The notes: generated from the letters alone by a model not told the origin. A stretch of 64,000 nucleotides of DNA from Vespa crabro (GCF_910589235.1 NC_060955.1:19906558-19970557), one strand, 5' to 3'. Shown: positions 1-14,452, numbered from the stretch's first letter. A program made the numbers and translations.

Positions 1-11
1 AACTTTAGAAT

Positions 12-2384
12 TTATAGTGAATTTGATAACGCAGTAGGAACACCTGTAATTGGTGAAGGAGGACAGTCTAATCCTAAAGTGTCAATTTGTGTTGACGGTA
101 ATGGATCTTGCGTGGTTCGATTACCCACTTTATCTCTTAAAGCTTCATAAAGGATATGCACAGCCTCATTATGCTAAAAAAATTATAATATTAAAAAAAT
201 AGTGTATGAATGTATCCTTTATAAGATATAATTAAAAGATATTGAGAATAATACCTGACTAGTTGGTTGTAAGGCTTTTAGTAATGAATGTAATCGCGTG
301 GGTGGTAATTTTGGATGAATATACCAAAGCAACTTTAGTAAATGACGCGTTACATTATCCCTGCTTAAGCCTGCCAGAAAGAATTCATCAAATATTACAG
401 TACAAAATGATTCATTAGAAAACTCATCTGCCATATTCAATATTAATAGTGAAACCTGGAAAGAAATAACACAATCCTCTACATAGTTTCTTAAACAAAT
501 AGAATGATTTTTTACATACCAGAGTATGTAGAAAAGGATCTTCAAAAGCACGTTGTGCTTGACAATTTGGTAAAGTTGCTAATACTCTCATTAAACCCCT
601 AGCATCTCCTCTTCCTCTACCTATACCACCACCACCTCCTATATGTAATGCATAATACATAGATAAAACAGCTGCAACACCAGATAATTGTGCATATGCT
701 TGGCATGCATCAGGAGGTGGGCCAGAATGTTCTATAATAGCAATTGCACTCTCTCTTTCATCAGGCGGTAGTTTACAATTTAACTGTCTGATTTGATCAT
801 CGACCTACATAATAATAAAAATAAAAATTATATGGAAAAGTAAAATTAATATGTATACAAAATCAAAATAAATTTTATATTTATTAATATACTTATAATG
901 ATATTTACCATAAGAGACATTAATGCTGGTAGAAATTTTGTAACAACTTGACTATCAAGTTTTGGTTCTTTGAAATCTTGGGAGTCAATCATTTGCCAGG
1001 CAGAAAGACCCAGAGCAAGCATTCTTAATAATAATACAAGAACAGCATTTTCTCGTGGTAATGCTTCACCATTAATTAAATGAAGAGCTATCTTGATTGC
1101 GCTACTAGCAAGGAAATTCACTGCATATGGATCACATAATGTCATGCTTAAATCTCCTAATACTTGTTCTTGTCCTCTCTATATAAAATTAAAAATTACT
1201 TCTATTTCTTATTATACTAGACGTTATTATAAGTTATTATAATGCTTAATATACCTTAATACTATCCAAAAAGCCTTGCAATTCACGAGATCTTTTCACA
1301 TCCACATTTTTTTCCCTAATACATGCGTCTAAACACCAGGTAAATTTATGACAAGGATCAACTGAAATAATATCTTGAACCTAAATAACATGTTAATTCC
1401 GAATTTGAGGCTGCACATTTACTTTAAATTTATTTTATCACAAATCTTATTGTCTTACCTCCAAATCATGCAAGGCCATTAATAACTCTGCTCTAAGAGT
1501 GCAATAATGTATATTTTTTGTACGTAAGAATAAAGTACGTAAAAATTGTAATACCATATCATATAACTTTACACTATGTCCAATCATATGAGCTAATTTT
1601 TGTACAACTTCTCCTTGTCTTCGTACCTATAAATACAAAGTTGATTAACTCTTTTATATCACAAAGTAGTCACGTTTATACAATTACTATGCAAATTACT
1701 TTAGGAGATGGTGTGAAGAAAAGACTATTCAAATTTCGATGATCAAACAGAATTTGCTCTTTTTCTATAATATATCGACTAAATAATGGTGATACTTCAT
1801 CCCCAAAGAGACTTTGATTATCTCTCCAAATCTGACGTTTTACTTCTGTATCAGCATCATTATATAATTCTTTTTCTCTAACTAATACACGTAAATATTT
1901 GTCTTCTATTTGTGGTGTATTTCTTAAGATACACATTACAACAGGCCTTAATGCTGCTACTCTTACTGCAGGAAAACTTTTAGAAAGTAATTCTTTTAAT
2001 CTTCTATCACCTGGGGTTCCTTTATCGACTCTTTCCGCACCTATTTCATTTATTCGTTTTACCAATTTTTCCCTTAATTCTTCTAAGACAGAAGCATGAA
2101 AATCTAATCGTCTGACTCCATGCAAATCGAGTAAAGGTAACATAGGACGTAAAGAGGGCAAAAGGATACCATTTTCCAGCTGTATTAAAAAAATAAATGT
2201 ATATATCAATGAAATTGAAAGTAAGTTTTATAAAATTGTCTTTAATTCAAAGTACCTGAAATTCTTCAATTGCTTTTAAAGGATCAGTACAACTTGTTAA
2301 AGCATCTCTTAAGTAAACTTGCCCAGGTATACCAAGATCTTCTAATCCATTACCAGTTTCACCATTACTTTTTGCAGAATTCAT
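12..2384 (-). CDS. NELFB: Negative elongation factor B (NELF-B/COBRA1), complete, 8 exons
   Basis: Subunit of the nuclear NELF complex, which holds RNA polymerase II in promoter-proximal pausing. Exons read on the minus strand: 2384-2256, 2179-1700, 1626-1459, 1380-1255, 1178-909, 804-520, 455-255 and 173-12 (TAA at 14-12). The spliced frame has 607 codons including the stop, close to the 580 residues of human NELF-B. Recognisable stretches are LPSLRPMLPLLDLHGVRRLD and LREKLVKRINEIGAERVDKG in exon 2, and LALGLSAWQMIDSQDF in exon 5. Every exon length is a multiple of three, so all seven introns are phase 0. The start is the first ATG of the open frame, just before GGPPS's divergent upstream region. 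Family identity is from recalled sequence similarity; junctions are inferred from GT-AG sites and frame continuity. Confidence 0.95.
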
Positions 2385-3111
2385 TTTTTTCTAATACTAT
2401 AAACCATATAATTCCATGAATGATATAAATTTAAAATATCTAATCGTATATCATAAACAAAACGTTTCTTATGGAAAATGTCTCTAGAATCGTAAATATT
2501 TACCAACTTATAAATATTATTGATTAATACAATATTTCGATAGCATATCGATAAATATTAGCTGTGTATTCGAATATATCGATTATATGAATATGCTTGA
2601 CTTTCGATATATTCAATTGTAAATTTTATAAAGTAAAATAAAATAAATTATTCTATAATTTATTATATCATACGTAATTATAAATAAAGAATATTTATTT
2701 ATTGATAATGAAATTGACTCAAATAGTGGAATGCTCTTATACAAATGTTATACTTCGCGACAGAGTCAATAGGTAACGCATGTGTCGCCAAAACTATAGA
2801 AACATTTTAACATCCTTAGTATAAATTAACTTTGCAGGACTTTTCTCGCTTTAATTTTAATTTTAACGTTAATTATTATAGCTAGAAAGTAAATTCATAA
2901 ACTTTCCTAACACTTTCCGTAACAGTAACAATAACCGTAACGTAAGAACTGTAAGATATGTAATGTTCCGTAATGTAGCATTTCTACGATGGATTCGACT
3001 TTATTTATTATAGCTTATATTTGAAAAATATTTTTTAAGTAATTAAATTTTCAAAGTAAATTTATCAATTATAGTGGAATTAATTTTTCATTATATTATC
3101 TTTGGATGAGT

Positions 3112-3150
<39 letters not shown>

Positions 3151-4157
3151 TCTATTATAAATTGATATAATTTATAAAAATATAAAACGATATAAACAAA
3201 GAAACAAATTGATTAACTAAAATATTTAATTTTGTGATTCTTCAGAATCCATGTAATACATTTTATTGTACGAATGATTCATTTTAAGAGTTTATTTTCA
3301 CAATAAGACAAAATTTTAATTTAAAATTTACCTAAATAATTTCTTTGATTTACATTTGGTTTATGGACATTCCATTTATCGCGCCAATAATCTTGCAATC
3401 TGATTGGCTATCCGTGAGAACAATAGAATTCCAACATATTTAATTTTTCAACTGTTATTATTATTGTTATATCAAAACTATTATTGTTAATCTATTCGAC
3501 TATTACAATAGTCAAATCGATCAACACAATTGATCGAAACTTTATCTTTCTTTACCATGGAAAGTACATGTAACCAATCTATAGTGCGATAAACAAAAAG
3601 AACAAAGGGAATTGTAATAAAATTTTTATTAGATCGAGATTAATAGAATATCGAAATCGGACTCCTAGAGAATTGTTCATTGGGTATCTATACGGAAGTG
3701 AAATATAGTGACTTTTTGCAAATCAATTAAAAACAAATGGTAATGTTACAAACCAAATGCTATTAATCCAAATGATGTAATGTGTTCTTTCAACCGGCAG
3801 ATGGTATTAGTAGTGATTATATCGTCTATTGGCAACTCTATCTAACCATCTTTATTAAAGAAAGTGCATAGTGGAATATCCACATGACGTAGTCGTGAAA
3901 ATGATTTTTAGACTTAAAGTTAATGATAATATTCCTTTATACTATTTTTATTTGATAATAAGTTTGTCTCATTAATTGTAAGCAATTGTGAGTAGTAGTA
4001 TACTACAAGCAGAAAATCGATGAAGTATTAACTTAGTATTTTTGTAAAAGATTATTTATAATTTTAAAATTATTAATTTAAGATCTTATTTTAATTATTT
4101 GATATAAAAAGTAGACAAACATTTTATGAATCATTTGGATAAGGTATTATGTAAATC
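2385..4157. promoter_or_regulatory. Divergent intergenic region between NELF-B and GGPPS
   Basis: This 1.8-kb AT-rich interval separates two start codons that point away from each other, so it should hold both promoters and 5' untranslated sequence. It contains a (TA)n tract near 3116-3143. I see no coding exon and no clear TATA box at a suitable distance from either start. Confidence 0.5.
3116..3143. repeat. (TA)n microsatellite
   Basis: A run of alternating T and A in the NELF-B/GGPPS intergenic region, visible directly. Confidence 0.9.
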
Positions 4158-5960
4158 ATGGAAATAGATAGTAATGGTATTCCTTATTCAAAAAAAGGTG
4201 ATCATGAACAAGATAAGGTCAGTATTTTGTTATATTTTCTTATGACACGTAATATATGATAATATTTATAAATAATGTTATAAATTTAACACGTCTTTGT
4301 TGTATTATTATGCTAAAAATAGAAAGCAAATACGTATTATGTTTTTAGCTTTAGATTGAAATTATCAAAATTCTATAAGTAATGATAAATGTGATATACA
4401 ATATTTATAATATTTAATTATTTTAGATTATTGTATTGAAAATTATTATATTGAATCATATATTTCTTTTTATAGATATTACTTCAACCATTTACTTATA
4501 TTCTTCAAATTCCTGGAAAACAGATAAGAACTAAATTAGCAAATGCCTTTAACTATTGGTTAAAAATACCAGATAATAAAATTCAGGCTGTTGGAAATAT
4601 AATACAAATGCTACATAATTCTAGTCTTTTGTGGGTTGAAAAAAATTTTATCCTTTTATAATATTTTATATATTTTATTTTTACTTAATTTAAATAATCC
4701 TATGTATAAAAATTATACTTTGATTGATTGATAAAATATTTACATTTTTTTAAATAAATGAAGTAAATTTATAGAAAAGAATATTCATAATTATTGGATA
4801 TTTAATGATGATATACTATTTTATATTCCTCATTGTAGGCTAGATGATATTCAAGATAATTCTATTTTAAGAAGAGGCATTCCAGTAGCACATTCCATTT
4901 ATGGTGTGCCAAGTACTATAAATGCTGCAAATTATGTTTTATTTATTTCTTTAGAGAAAGTACTTTCCTTAAACCACCCTGAGGTTAGTAATAACGTAAA
5001 TAATTCTTTAATGTGATTTTATTTTAATTTTGTTAAATTTTAATACTACTAATGAATATCAAATATTTCATTAGGCAACACAAGTATTCACAGAACAAAT
5101 TTTAGAGCTTCATAGAGGTCAAGGCATGGATATATATTGGAGAGATAATTATATTTGTCCATCTGAATCAGAATACAAAAATATGACTATTAAAAGTAAG
5201 ACAGTATAAAATTGCTTGAAGTATGTATATTTGTAATAGGTCATAGAAAAAAACTTATGTAGTAATTATAAACAAAAATGTGTGTGTTTGTATATGCATA
5301 TATATATTAATCAGTGTTATTCAATCTATGTTTAAATGCACAATAGAAACTGGTGGACTCTTCAACTTGGCTGTGAGATTAATGCAACTATTCTCCACTT
5401 GCAAGGAAGATTTTTCACAACTAGCAGGAATTATAGGTCTTTACTTTCAAATACGGGATGACTACTGTAATTTATGTAATCAAGAAGTAAGATCACAGTA
5501 ACATTTTTTGCATTAAAATAATTTTTATGAATATAAATATTTTAAGATATTAATTTGAATAATCTAACTTTTACAGTATACAGAAAACAAAAGTTACTGT
5601 GAAGATTTATCTGAAGGGAAATTCAGTTTTCCTATTATTCATGCGATAAGAAGTCATCCCGAAGATCATCAGATAATGAGTATCCTTTGACTATTTTGAT
5701 ATTTATATATAAATTAATAATTTAATCGGTTTTTTTAAAAAGAGTATTATTCCTTAATGCTTTATAATAAAGATATTTTAAGGCAACGAACTAAGAATGT
5801 TGAAGTAAAACGTTATTGTGTAAATTTATTAGAAAAATTTGGATCATTTGCTTATACAAGACAAGTTCTTGAATCAATTGATAAAAAAGCTAGAGATGAA
5901 ATAGAACGTCTTGGAGGAAATCCATTATTAATAAAACTTTTAGATGAGATTATAAATTGA
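4158..5960 (+). CDS. GGPS1: Geranylgeranyl diphosphate synthase, complete, 7 exons
   Basis: Prenyltransferase of the mevalonate/isoprenoid pathway that condenses farnesyl diphosphate with IPP to give the C20 geranylgeranyl diphosphate used for Rab and Rho prenylation (Drosophila quemao orthologue). Exons: 4158-4217, 4476-4630, 4839-4983, 5075-5195, 5347-5486, 5577-5679, 5773-5960; 303 residues, like human GGPPS (300). The first Asp-rich motif DDIQD is at residues 74-78 and the second, DDYCN, at 198-202 within YFQIRDDYCNL. A further family stretch is CEDLSEGKFSFPIIHAIRS. Exon 2 ends at an unusual GTGGGT donor, but the join to exon 3 restores the invariant LLLDDIQDNS, which supports it. The start codon is the ATG of a short first exon encoding 20 residues. 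Identity is secure from motifs; the exact first exon is slightly less certain. Confidence 0.94.
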
Positions 5961-7608
5961 AATTCACAAGAAACTAGACTAAAAGTTTAATTAAACATTC
6001 TATTAAATAATGTTAATGCAGCAAATGCTTATTTTATTTAAGAATGTACATATATGGTATAATACTTAACATTTTTTGATGTGTCTGTTCTATGGAATTA
6101 TTATAATTTTAACTATAGTTTTTATATAAATACCGGAAATATTAAATGTTTATAAAAAATACAATATGAATAGAGAATGATTTAATTTTTGTTTTGATGT
6201 GTCATCATTAATGTGTTGAAAGTTATTTAAAGTTTTTTATAAAATTATTATTTATTAAAATGAATAATAACCATGTTACAGTATATATAAAAGTAATATG
6301 TATATTGTATAACAATATTGAGAGAATTAATAATCTTTTTTGTACGTAAAAAATTAATATCAATTACTTATATATTAACAAAAATAGAGGTTAGTGTGAA
6401 ATGATGTTTATGTGGTGTATGTTATATAAGTTAACAATTTTTATAAATGGAATTAAATGATATTTTTAATTTATATTTATTGATTATTTATAAAGGTTTA
6501 TAGTAAAACAGGCTTAAATAACAGTAAAATGTTTTCGATATTGAATGATTTTAAATATTTATGTATACCTTTTACACACGTATAAAATATTATTAATTAC
6601 AACAGTTCCAGTATCATTTTATTATTGTGCCTTTAATGAGTTGACAACCAATTATGTATTTCCAAGTTTTATTATCAATCTTGGTATTTATACTAAAATT
6701 TCATGATACATTATATTATACATAACATTGAGCAATCAGCACCGATATTCATAATTTTTTTGTACATTACGTGATTATACGTTGCATATGTGTATACATA
6801 ATGAGCTATAATATTACAGTTTATCATTGTGTAAAAAAGCACACGTTAAGTATGAAATATGCTTCTATATCAACTAACAAAAATATTTGTTACTCGATAT
6901 TTCAGCTTTGTTCTTTGTATGACAATTTGTACAATTTCTTGTTAATGAACGGAAACGTATATTCATTAATTTGACTTATAATCCTCATATTGCGTTAAAG
7001 CATCTTTTCTTTATTTGCATTTAAATGTGATTTAGAATTTATTTTGTATATATCTTTTTTGTTTTTATTAAAGTTAATCGTATAATAAATAAAAAGAAGG
7101 ATATACGAAAACATAATGAGTTGTGTTATTTAAAATCTATTTACTCATTCCTAGTACTCACTTTCTGTTTTTGATTACATGTATCAAATTTTATTGTTGT
7201 TATAAATGTTCGCATAATTTTATAATGCACGGTAACTCAGTCTTTCCTAATATCGCTTTTTCATTATACTGTTTTCCATTCAATATATGATTTTTCCGTA
7301 ATACACGTACATTTATTGACTTCGGTCTATTAAAATTATTCTCAAAAAATCTCCCGAAGAGTTTTCTTAAACATAGCTTATTTTCTTTCTTTCTCTTTTT
7401 CTTTCTTTCTCTCATTCTTTCTCTTTGTCTCTCTTTTCTTCCCTTTCTTCTTTCTTTTTCTTTTTTTGTTAATTTCGAGTTTCTGCGCTATTAATGCTCT
7501 ATACTTAATTATGCCGGACGAAGAAATCTGTCTGGTTGCTCGATATTACACGTATCGTTCGATACACGTTTGAACACGAGTTTCCTCTTTATCCAAACTT
7601 CAAAGAAG
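5961..7608. other. Convergent intergenic region, 3' UTRs
   Basis: AT-rich sequence between the stop of the GGPPS gene (plus) and the end of the TMEM72-like gene (minus). It most likely holds both 3' untranslated regions. Pyrimidine-rich sequence lies near 7380-7470. Short open frames here show no coding character. Confidence 0.5.
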
Positions 7609-7695
7609 TTAAGATACTGTAGCTATTTGACACGTCTTTGGTTCTGGCTCACTATCTTCATCGGATTCACTGACCCAAGAGGGTTGACGTTCGTG
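7609..7695 (-). other. Candidate stop-codon readthrough extension of the TMEM72-like gene
   Basis: Directly after the TGA at 7698-7696 the same frame stays open for 28 codons to a TAA at 7611-7609. The residues are acidic and polar (PSWVSESDEDSEPEPKTC is included), matching the tail just upstream. The stop is TGA followed by C, the leakiest context known in animals. No splice signals that would remove the TGA are obvious. Translation of this part is an inference. Confidence 0.5.
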
Positions 7696-10229
7696 TCATA
7701 TTTCTCCATCGCTGTCACCAATTCGTACTGTTGGTCCAGACACACCGTCGTCTAATACTTCTGGTACCTTTAGTAAAAATATTATTTTAACAAATGATTC
7801 CTACTAAATTATTATATCTATATTTATGTGATATTAACAGTCAATACAAATTTTATTCAATCCTCACTCCGTATTATTATCTCTTGCAATAATATATATA
7901 TATATTAGCATTAGTAAATAGTAAACAGAGATAAACTTATTCAAATTCATTCTGGCTTTTTTGTTTCATTTTTTTTTTTGAAGCCGCTTACCAAAACTTC
8001 TTCGAAGCGATCGTAATTTTCGGGTCTCGTGTTCAGAAGACTTTCCCCAACAGAATCTGTCCCGGAGCTTGATTGGCAGGAAATACGTCTTCCTAAAGCG
8101 CTCGAAGCAATGTGCAATAAAGATAAAATTGCTAACAAGCCGGCTGAAAATAAAAATAAAAAGTTTATTCATAATTGTATAATAAATTACATAATGTTTG
8201 GATGTAGTTCACGGTATTAGTCCGATATTTTTTAATTCGTATAAATTTAAATAAATATTTTTAGGGCCGAACTTTCGGTCGGCCTTTGCATATTAATTTT
8301 TACATAAACTTACGAGCAGTTAAGTAGAGCATGATCAATTCTTGTTTATAAAATGAATCATTAATATAATTTTCAAGTATGATGGCGTCTGTGCTAAAGT
8401 CGAAACATAAAGTTTTCTCGAAGAAATATGTTCGTTCATTCATCATGCGGTATCGTGAAAAGACAGATTACATTTTGTACATAATATGTTAAATTTACAA
8501 AAGAAATGTAAATGTACTTTAATAAACGTTCGATCTGTATATATCGTAATTCATTCTTTTTTTTTCTTTTATTTTTATTTTTTATTTTAATCGAATAAAA
8601 GAGAGAAATTCAATCCGAAGCGAGAGTCAACGAGGATGCGGAAAGATTCTTATCTTAAAACTTGGATTTTAATCGCGGCTCGTGTTCTCTCGAAAACTTT
8701 TCTATTAGATTATTCACTTTTCTTATGGAAACTTCGAGACTTCGATAGCACTGTGGAGTTCATCTTCTTTTTCTTTTTTTTTTTTCATGTTTTTAATCGA
8801 AAACATTAAACAAGTAGGCAAATTATATGTCGTATTAGAAATTCCTTGTAATACAATACAAAGGTACAAAAATTCTATTAGGAGATTTGTGCTTGGCCAT
8901 GAATTTATTCACGGCATTCACGCGTCATTGTTTATTAAAGGAAGGCCGGAAAAGAGATCTCATAAAGTTGCACGCATGACGCATTTAAGCATTCCGTTTG
9001 CCAACTTACCCGCGACATAGGAAAGCCCGAGTTTGTGCGGTTTCCACGCCAAAATGCAGGACAGCGGTAGATAAAACAATGCTCTTCGCCAACCCTTCGT
9101 TATCGTGAGTACGCGCGACCAGCAATACGAACAAAGGGATTCTTCATTTCTAAAAACAAAAGTCACGATATTATCTCTTACGCTTATTTTGTTGTACGCT
9201 ATCTCACTTTTTAGCTCTTCTTTTTTTTTCATAAATCAATCGAGCAAAAGAGAGATTTTTTACTCTTCAATAACAAAAATCATATTTTGCAAAATATCTA
9301 CTCAAAGAGAAAAAAAAAGAAAAAATAAATGCTTGCGAAGAAAACTATGTTGAAAATGTATGCTCTCTTGTCAATTGGCCATTCGATTACTCATATTATA
9401 TTCCAATAGTTTTAACGTAAAAAAAAGAGCACTTCGCTTCGTGAGATTTATCGCACTTGAATTAAATCGTATCTACGATGGACTTGAACTAGAGAGCGAT
9501 TCTATGAATTGCAGCTATACTAGACGAAAGCCAGACGAGAGAGCAATAGAATCCTATGTTTTTTTGCCTCTTCTCTCCTCTTTTATTGATTCGGTATATA
9601 CGAGACGAATAAAAAACGAAAAAGGGTTGTGTCTCGTGAAAATTTATGTCGATGAGTAAATTGAAAATATTCTATTTAGTTAAATGGAAGCAATGTGTTT
9701 CTACTTGCTTTACTTATAATTATTGTATAAATAAAAAAAGAAAAAAGAAGAAACAAACAAACAAGAAAAAAAAAATATTGACTTATTTTCATGTGAAATA
9801 ACAAAAGAATTAAGGAAATAAGAAGATGAGCTAAAAGATTAGGAATACCAGGGATATGGATTATCACGTCTTTCATGCCAGTCAGCATGTTTTCCCTGTC
9901 AGTCGTAACTACTTTAGTTATAAACGAGATATCGAGTGGTCGTAGCCAAGCGTTTTAATGGCTACGACAAGGGCGTAAACTTCCGAAATGCGACGTGTCG
10001 GATCGAGATAGATGGGACTAAGTCGGTCAATAAAGACCCGTCCTCGTTTCTCTTTCAACTTTTTCTTTTACCAGCAGCACACATATAAACGCTGACTAAA
10101 GACGCGCGCGCACAAGTTTCCTAGATCACCCGAATTTTCTCCTTCGCTGAGATGAGTTTGGCGAACTTTTGGATTCCAAACTGGCGTCGTTCTATCGTTG
10201 CGTGCCCCTTTCCTCTTTCTTTCTTTCTT

Positions 10230-10282
<53 letters not shown>

Positions 10283-13200
10283 TTATCCTTTCACCCTTCT
10301 TTTATCCTATTCGGATACCGAACTTGTTTTAGTAATACAACGAAAACTGGGCTAAACTTTTCGACTTAGTAATTGCCAGCTTAGTTCGTCGACTCTTTTT
10401 TTTTGCAGAAAAACTAAACTATGAGAGGCTTTAACGAATCTCTCTAATTTACTCTTCAACCCACGGCTATCGTGGTCGTGGCGCTATCTCCGAGGTTATT
10501 CACAATAATATTAATTAACGCGAATTTCGTTTTTCTCTGGGAACCTCGAGTGCCACGATGCTGTGTAACTTTCTGCGAATCCACCTCTAATTCCTATACA
10601 CGTAATTATGAAATCAAAAAAAAAAAAAAAATTCACGCGAGAAAAAAGGGTGGTGAGCCAACGTAAGCCCTCGTGTTTGTGAATTTTGCGAGGATAAATT
10701 TACGGATTTCTCGTAGTTCTTTATTTTATTTTATTTTTTTTTATTTTCCTTACTCTTGTTTCTTTTTTTTTTTTTATCGAACAATGTTATTTGATTTTTG
10801 TGTTCAACTAATTATGTTTTCGTATGATTTATATTTCATTATATTGAATAAGAATAGATATTCTCTGATGCAAAATCATTTATAAGAATTTCAATTTATT
10901 TGATAAGAAAATCACAGGTCTTAATAATATGATTCGAACATTTAAATGCATAAGAAAATACACCGAGTTCTGAGTGACCTTGTTTTTTTCGTACGATGAA
11001 CTTCGTTAGTATGCAAGCAAGATAGATGATAAATGATTTATTTAACATGATGAACGTACCTGACACAAATCTGTACGAATAAAGTGATGGCCCAGGTGAT
11101 TTCGAGAAAAAATATCATCAAGGACGAGGCTCTGAAATAGAATTAAAAATGAAATAATCGTAATTGTGTTGAGATTTTCGTAAATTAAATAGCGGGTGGA
11201 TATGAAGATTATATGTTTATTTCGTTTATGACGAAAAAAACGTATCGTAAACAAAAAAAAAAAATATGTTAATGAACGAAAAAAGAGTAAAAAAAAGAAA
11301 TGAGATTAATGAAAATATGAAAACAACTGGGATGGAATACGATGACGAAGATCAGAAAAGAATAACTATAACTGAATAAATAAGGAATCTAAAGTAATTT
11401 AGAAACTAAAAAATATATATATGTGTATGTGCATACATGTAAGTATAAGCATGTAATATTTTTAACAAAAATGAATGACAATTAAAACGAAATAACTCAT
11501 TCGTCAAATAAAGCAAAGATTTTATAAGCGTTAAGTATTAAAAAAAAAAAAAACATCTTTTTGAAGTAACGTAAAATATTTTTTTTCTATTTCTCTACTA
11601 TCATGCCATCAATTTAAAAATAGAATAATCTTGATTCGTTGGATCAACAATGAAAATTTACATTAATGCAAATTACTAAATTCGGGTAATGACGGAATGA
11701 CTAAATTCGCGGAAAATATCAAGTATTATTCTCAATTTCTTTTTTCTTATTCTCAAACTACATAAATAGGATAGTACATGGAGAATAAAAAATTGTTATA
11801 GACGCTGAAGTGATTTTCTTTGAAAGAATAAGACCGCCTCTAACTGATATTAAAGAATTTCATATGTTCGTTGAGAGTACGCATAGTTATTGATAGAATG
11901 CAATTAAACAAACAAACTTGTACATTTTTCTTAACGATATTGAAAGACATTGGAGATATATTTATTATTAAACTTATCTTACGTAGTATATATGTAGGGA
12001 GAAAGAGAAATTATCGAGTAGTTTTTCAAATCGACTAAATATTATCGAAATGGTAATTTAATTCTTTCTTTTGCTTCTTCCGTCCTTCGTTTCCTATTGT
12101 AATAATTAAATCTTCTCTAAAATTAAATTGTGAGCAGAAAGATGAAATTACGTTTTCCGTCGTCTTCGATGGAAATCGTCGTTCATTACGCTACGTTCTA
12201 TTCCTACTTCGTACTTGTTTACTAATTTTCTTTTTTTTTTTCTCTTCTTTCGTTAGATAACGAGATAAGAAAGTAAAAAACACATCAAATTTAGGATTGA
12301 ATCGAGTTTCTAATCTAACGTCAATATTTTTTTTTCTCTGAATCTGGATAATGCGTGAATTGAATTACGGTATACGCATGTTGAATTATCCTCACGTAAC
12401 GTAAAGGCCCATATTGTGTCGACGGTACGCCACATCCACTCCAACTCCGCATACAACTGAAATAAAAGGAAAAACAAAAATAAGATTTATAAAGTTTTAT
12501 CGTTAAATAAGAAATAAAATATCTAAATAAAATTAAATTATCAAACAAAATCTTAAACGTTCTATTGCATTCTGCTTAAGTTGATAAAACTTTACGAATA
12601 CGTATAATAATATAAAAAGATGAAGTACTTCCTTTGGCAGGATTAACGTTATAAATTCAACTCCAGTCGTTAACTACATTTATTATTGGCAGACACGGCT
12701 GAAAAACGTACATATGTGTATAGGTAGGCTTTCTGCTTTACAATTTACAGCTCACGTATATCCAGAGATCTAATGGGTATCTATATATCTATCTTCCGTA
12801 TCAGAACCCTCGAATATTTTGGCACCAAATTCACAACGTGTACCAAACGTGCCATCCCTTTAATTACTATTATAAGAGTGAAATTTAAGCATTTTTACAT
12901 TCAAGATATATAAGAAGAGTCAGTTTGTTTTTGGCTTCATATACTTGTATTTGTAATGCGAAGACAATTTGAAAAATTCGCGGCTCTTTTTTTCACTTTA
13001 AGATGTGTTTCATTTTAAGAATGAAATATATACATTATCATAATCTGTGGATGAGGTCATAAATTTTTCAAATGGCCCTAGTATATAACACTTACATATA
13101 AAAAATCCATTTATTTTTAATTGTTCATTTTTTGCATATTTCTATGTGAATTCCGATTTTACATATAAGTATGTTTACTAATTTAAACAATTTCAGTTTT

Positions 13201-13704
13201 TAATAAAGATTATTAAATTTTCTGTTGATCAGATATTTATATATATTTAAAATATGGACATATTAATAATCATTTATCTTTATAGATTCAATAATAAGTG
13301 ATAAATTTGAACGCCAATATAATTCAGGAAGATTTTAATCAAGGAAATGGGATGCAAAGTGGTTTTTGTCGTGAATAGTTTATATCTCATCGGCATTCTC
13401 ATATAGTGAAAATAAATTTTCAGTTTAAGTGACGATTGCATAACAAAAGCTATTGAAATTTTATTGTTATTGCGATTACGTGGAATTAACTGAAATTTAA
13501 CGTAATTTTGAAGGTAGACAATAGAGGGAAATAAAATTGAATTTGATAAAATATTTATATGTATAATTAATCGTTAGAATGTTCAATCGTACGAGATTTA
13601 TTAACGTACGTTATTTAATATTGTATTTAGGCATGTATATTAAAAAAAAATCTATATGTTTGAATAAAAAATATATTTATATATTGAAACGATATATTCA
13701 ACGA

Positions 13705-13741
<37 letters not shown>

Positions 13742-14393
13742 GTAATAATAATTTGATCCATTGAAGTTAACAACGATATATTTTTCGTAGATGATGATAG
13801 ATCACGATAAAGTGGTACTTCATCAATGGCAATGCGATGCTGATCGAAATCAACAACTTATCCTTTCAAGAGGGTAGCGTGATACGGGTAGAAAAGTTTG
13901 ACGTTCGATTATCATAGTTCGTCCATGTGATAGGTGATAAGCATGATGTCAGTGCGATGCGATTATAAAATACGAATTGGAAAATACGATTGAAGTGGCG
14001 CTCGAGTGGAGCGCGCTCGATCAAATGGTACTCAAACAGAGATTGTTGGTGTCACAGACGCGTGCCGACGAAAGCTTGTTTTCATAGAATCGATCAACCT
14101 CTCGATAGGGTTAGAGATGAGATATTTTATCGTATGACAAAACGAATCGAATGAGGTTTGTAAATAATAAAAAATATAGACTAAACCTTACTCCGTTTGT
14201 ATCCGATGAATTTAATTATTTTCTTTCCTTGGAAATGAAATGCTTTTCTTCTTTTTATATGAAATGCTCATCTTTAAAATGAGAAAATATTTTGAATAAT
14301 CTTTATTGCATGTTTTTAATACTTAATTATATAATGGTTATATAATTAATCTTATAAGTAATGTGTCTACTATATTTATACGTACATACATGC

Positions 14394-14452
<59 letters not shown>

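Noticed and set aside
7966..8172. Basic minus-strand frame of 68 codons overlapping exon 5 of the TMEM72-like gene
   Set aside because: It is the wrong frame: phase from exon 4 and continuity into exon 6 select the other frame, which encodes a hydrophobic segment and the conserved tail.
8263..8286. Short palindrome GGCCGA...TCGGCC
   Set aside because: Only a six- to seven-base stem in the middle of an intron; too short to argue for a functional element. It does not match the histone 3' stem-loop.
10152..10369. Two Ser/Leu-repeat frames
   Set aside because: Products of the (CT)n microsatellite.
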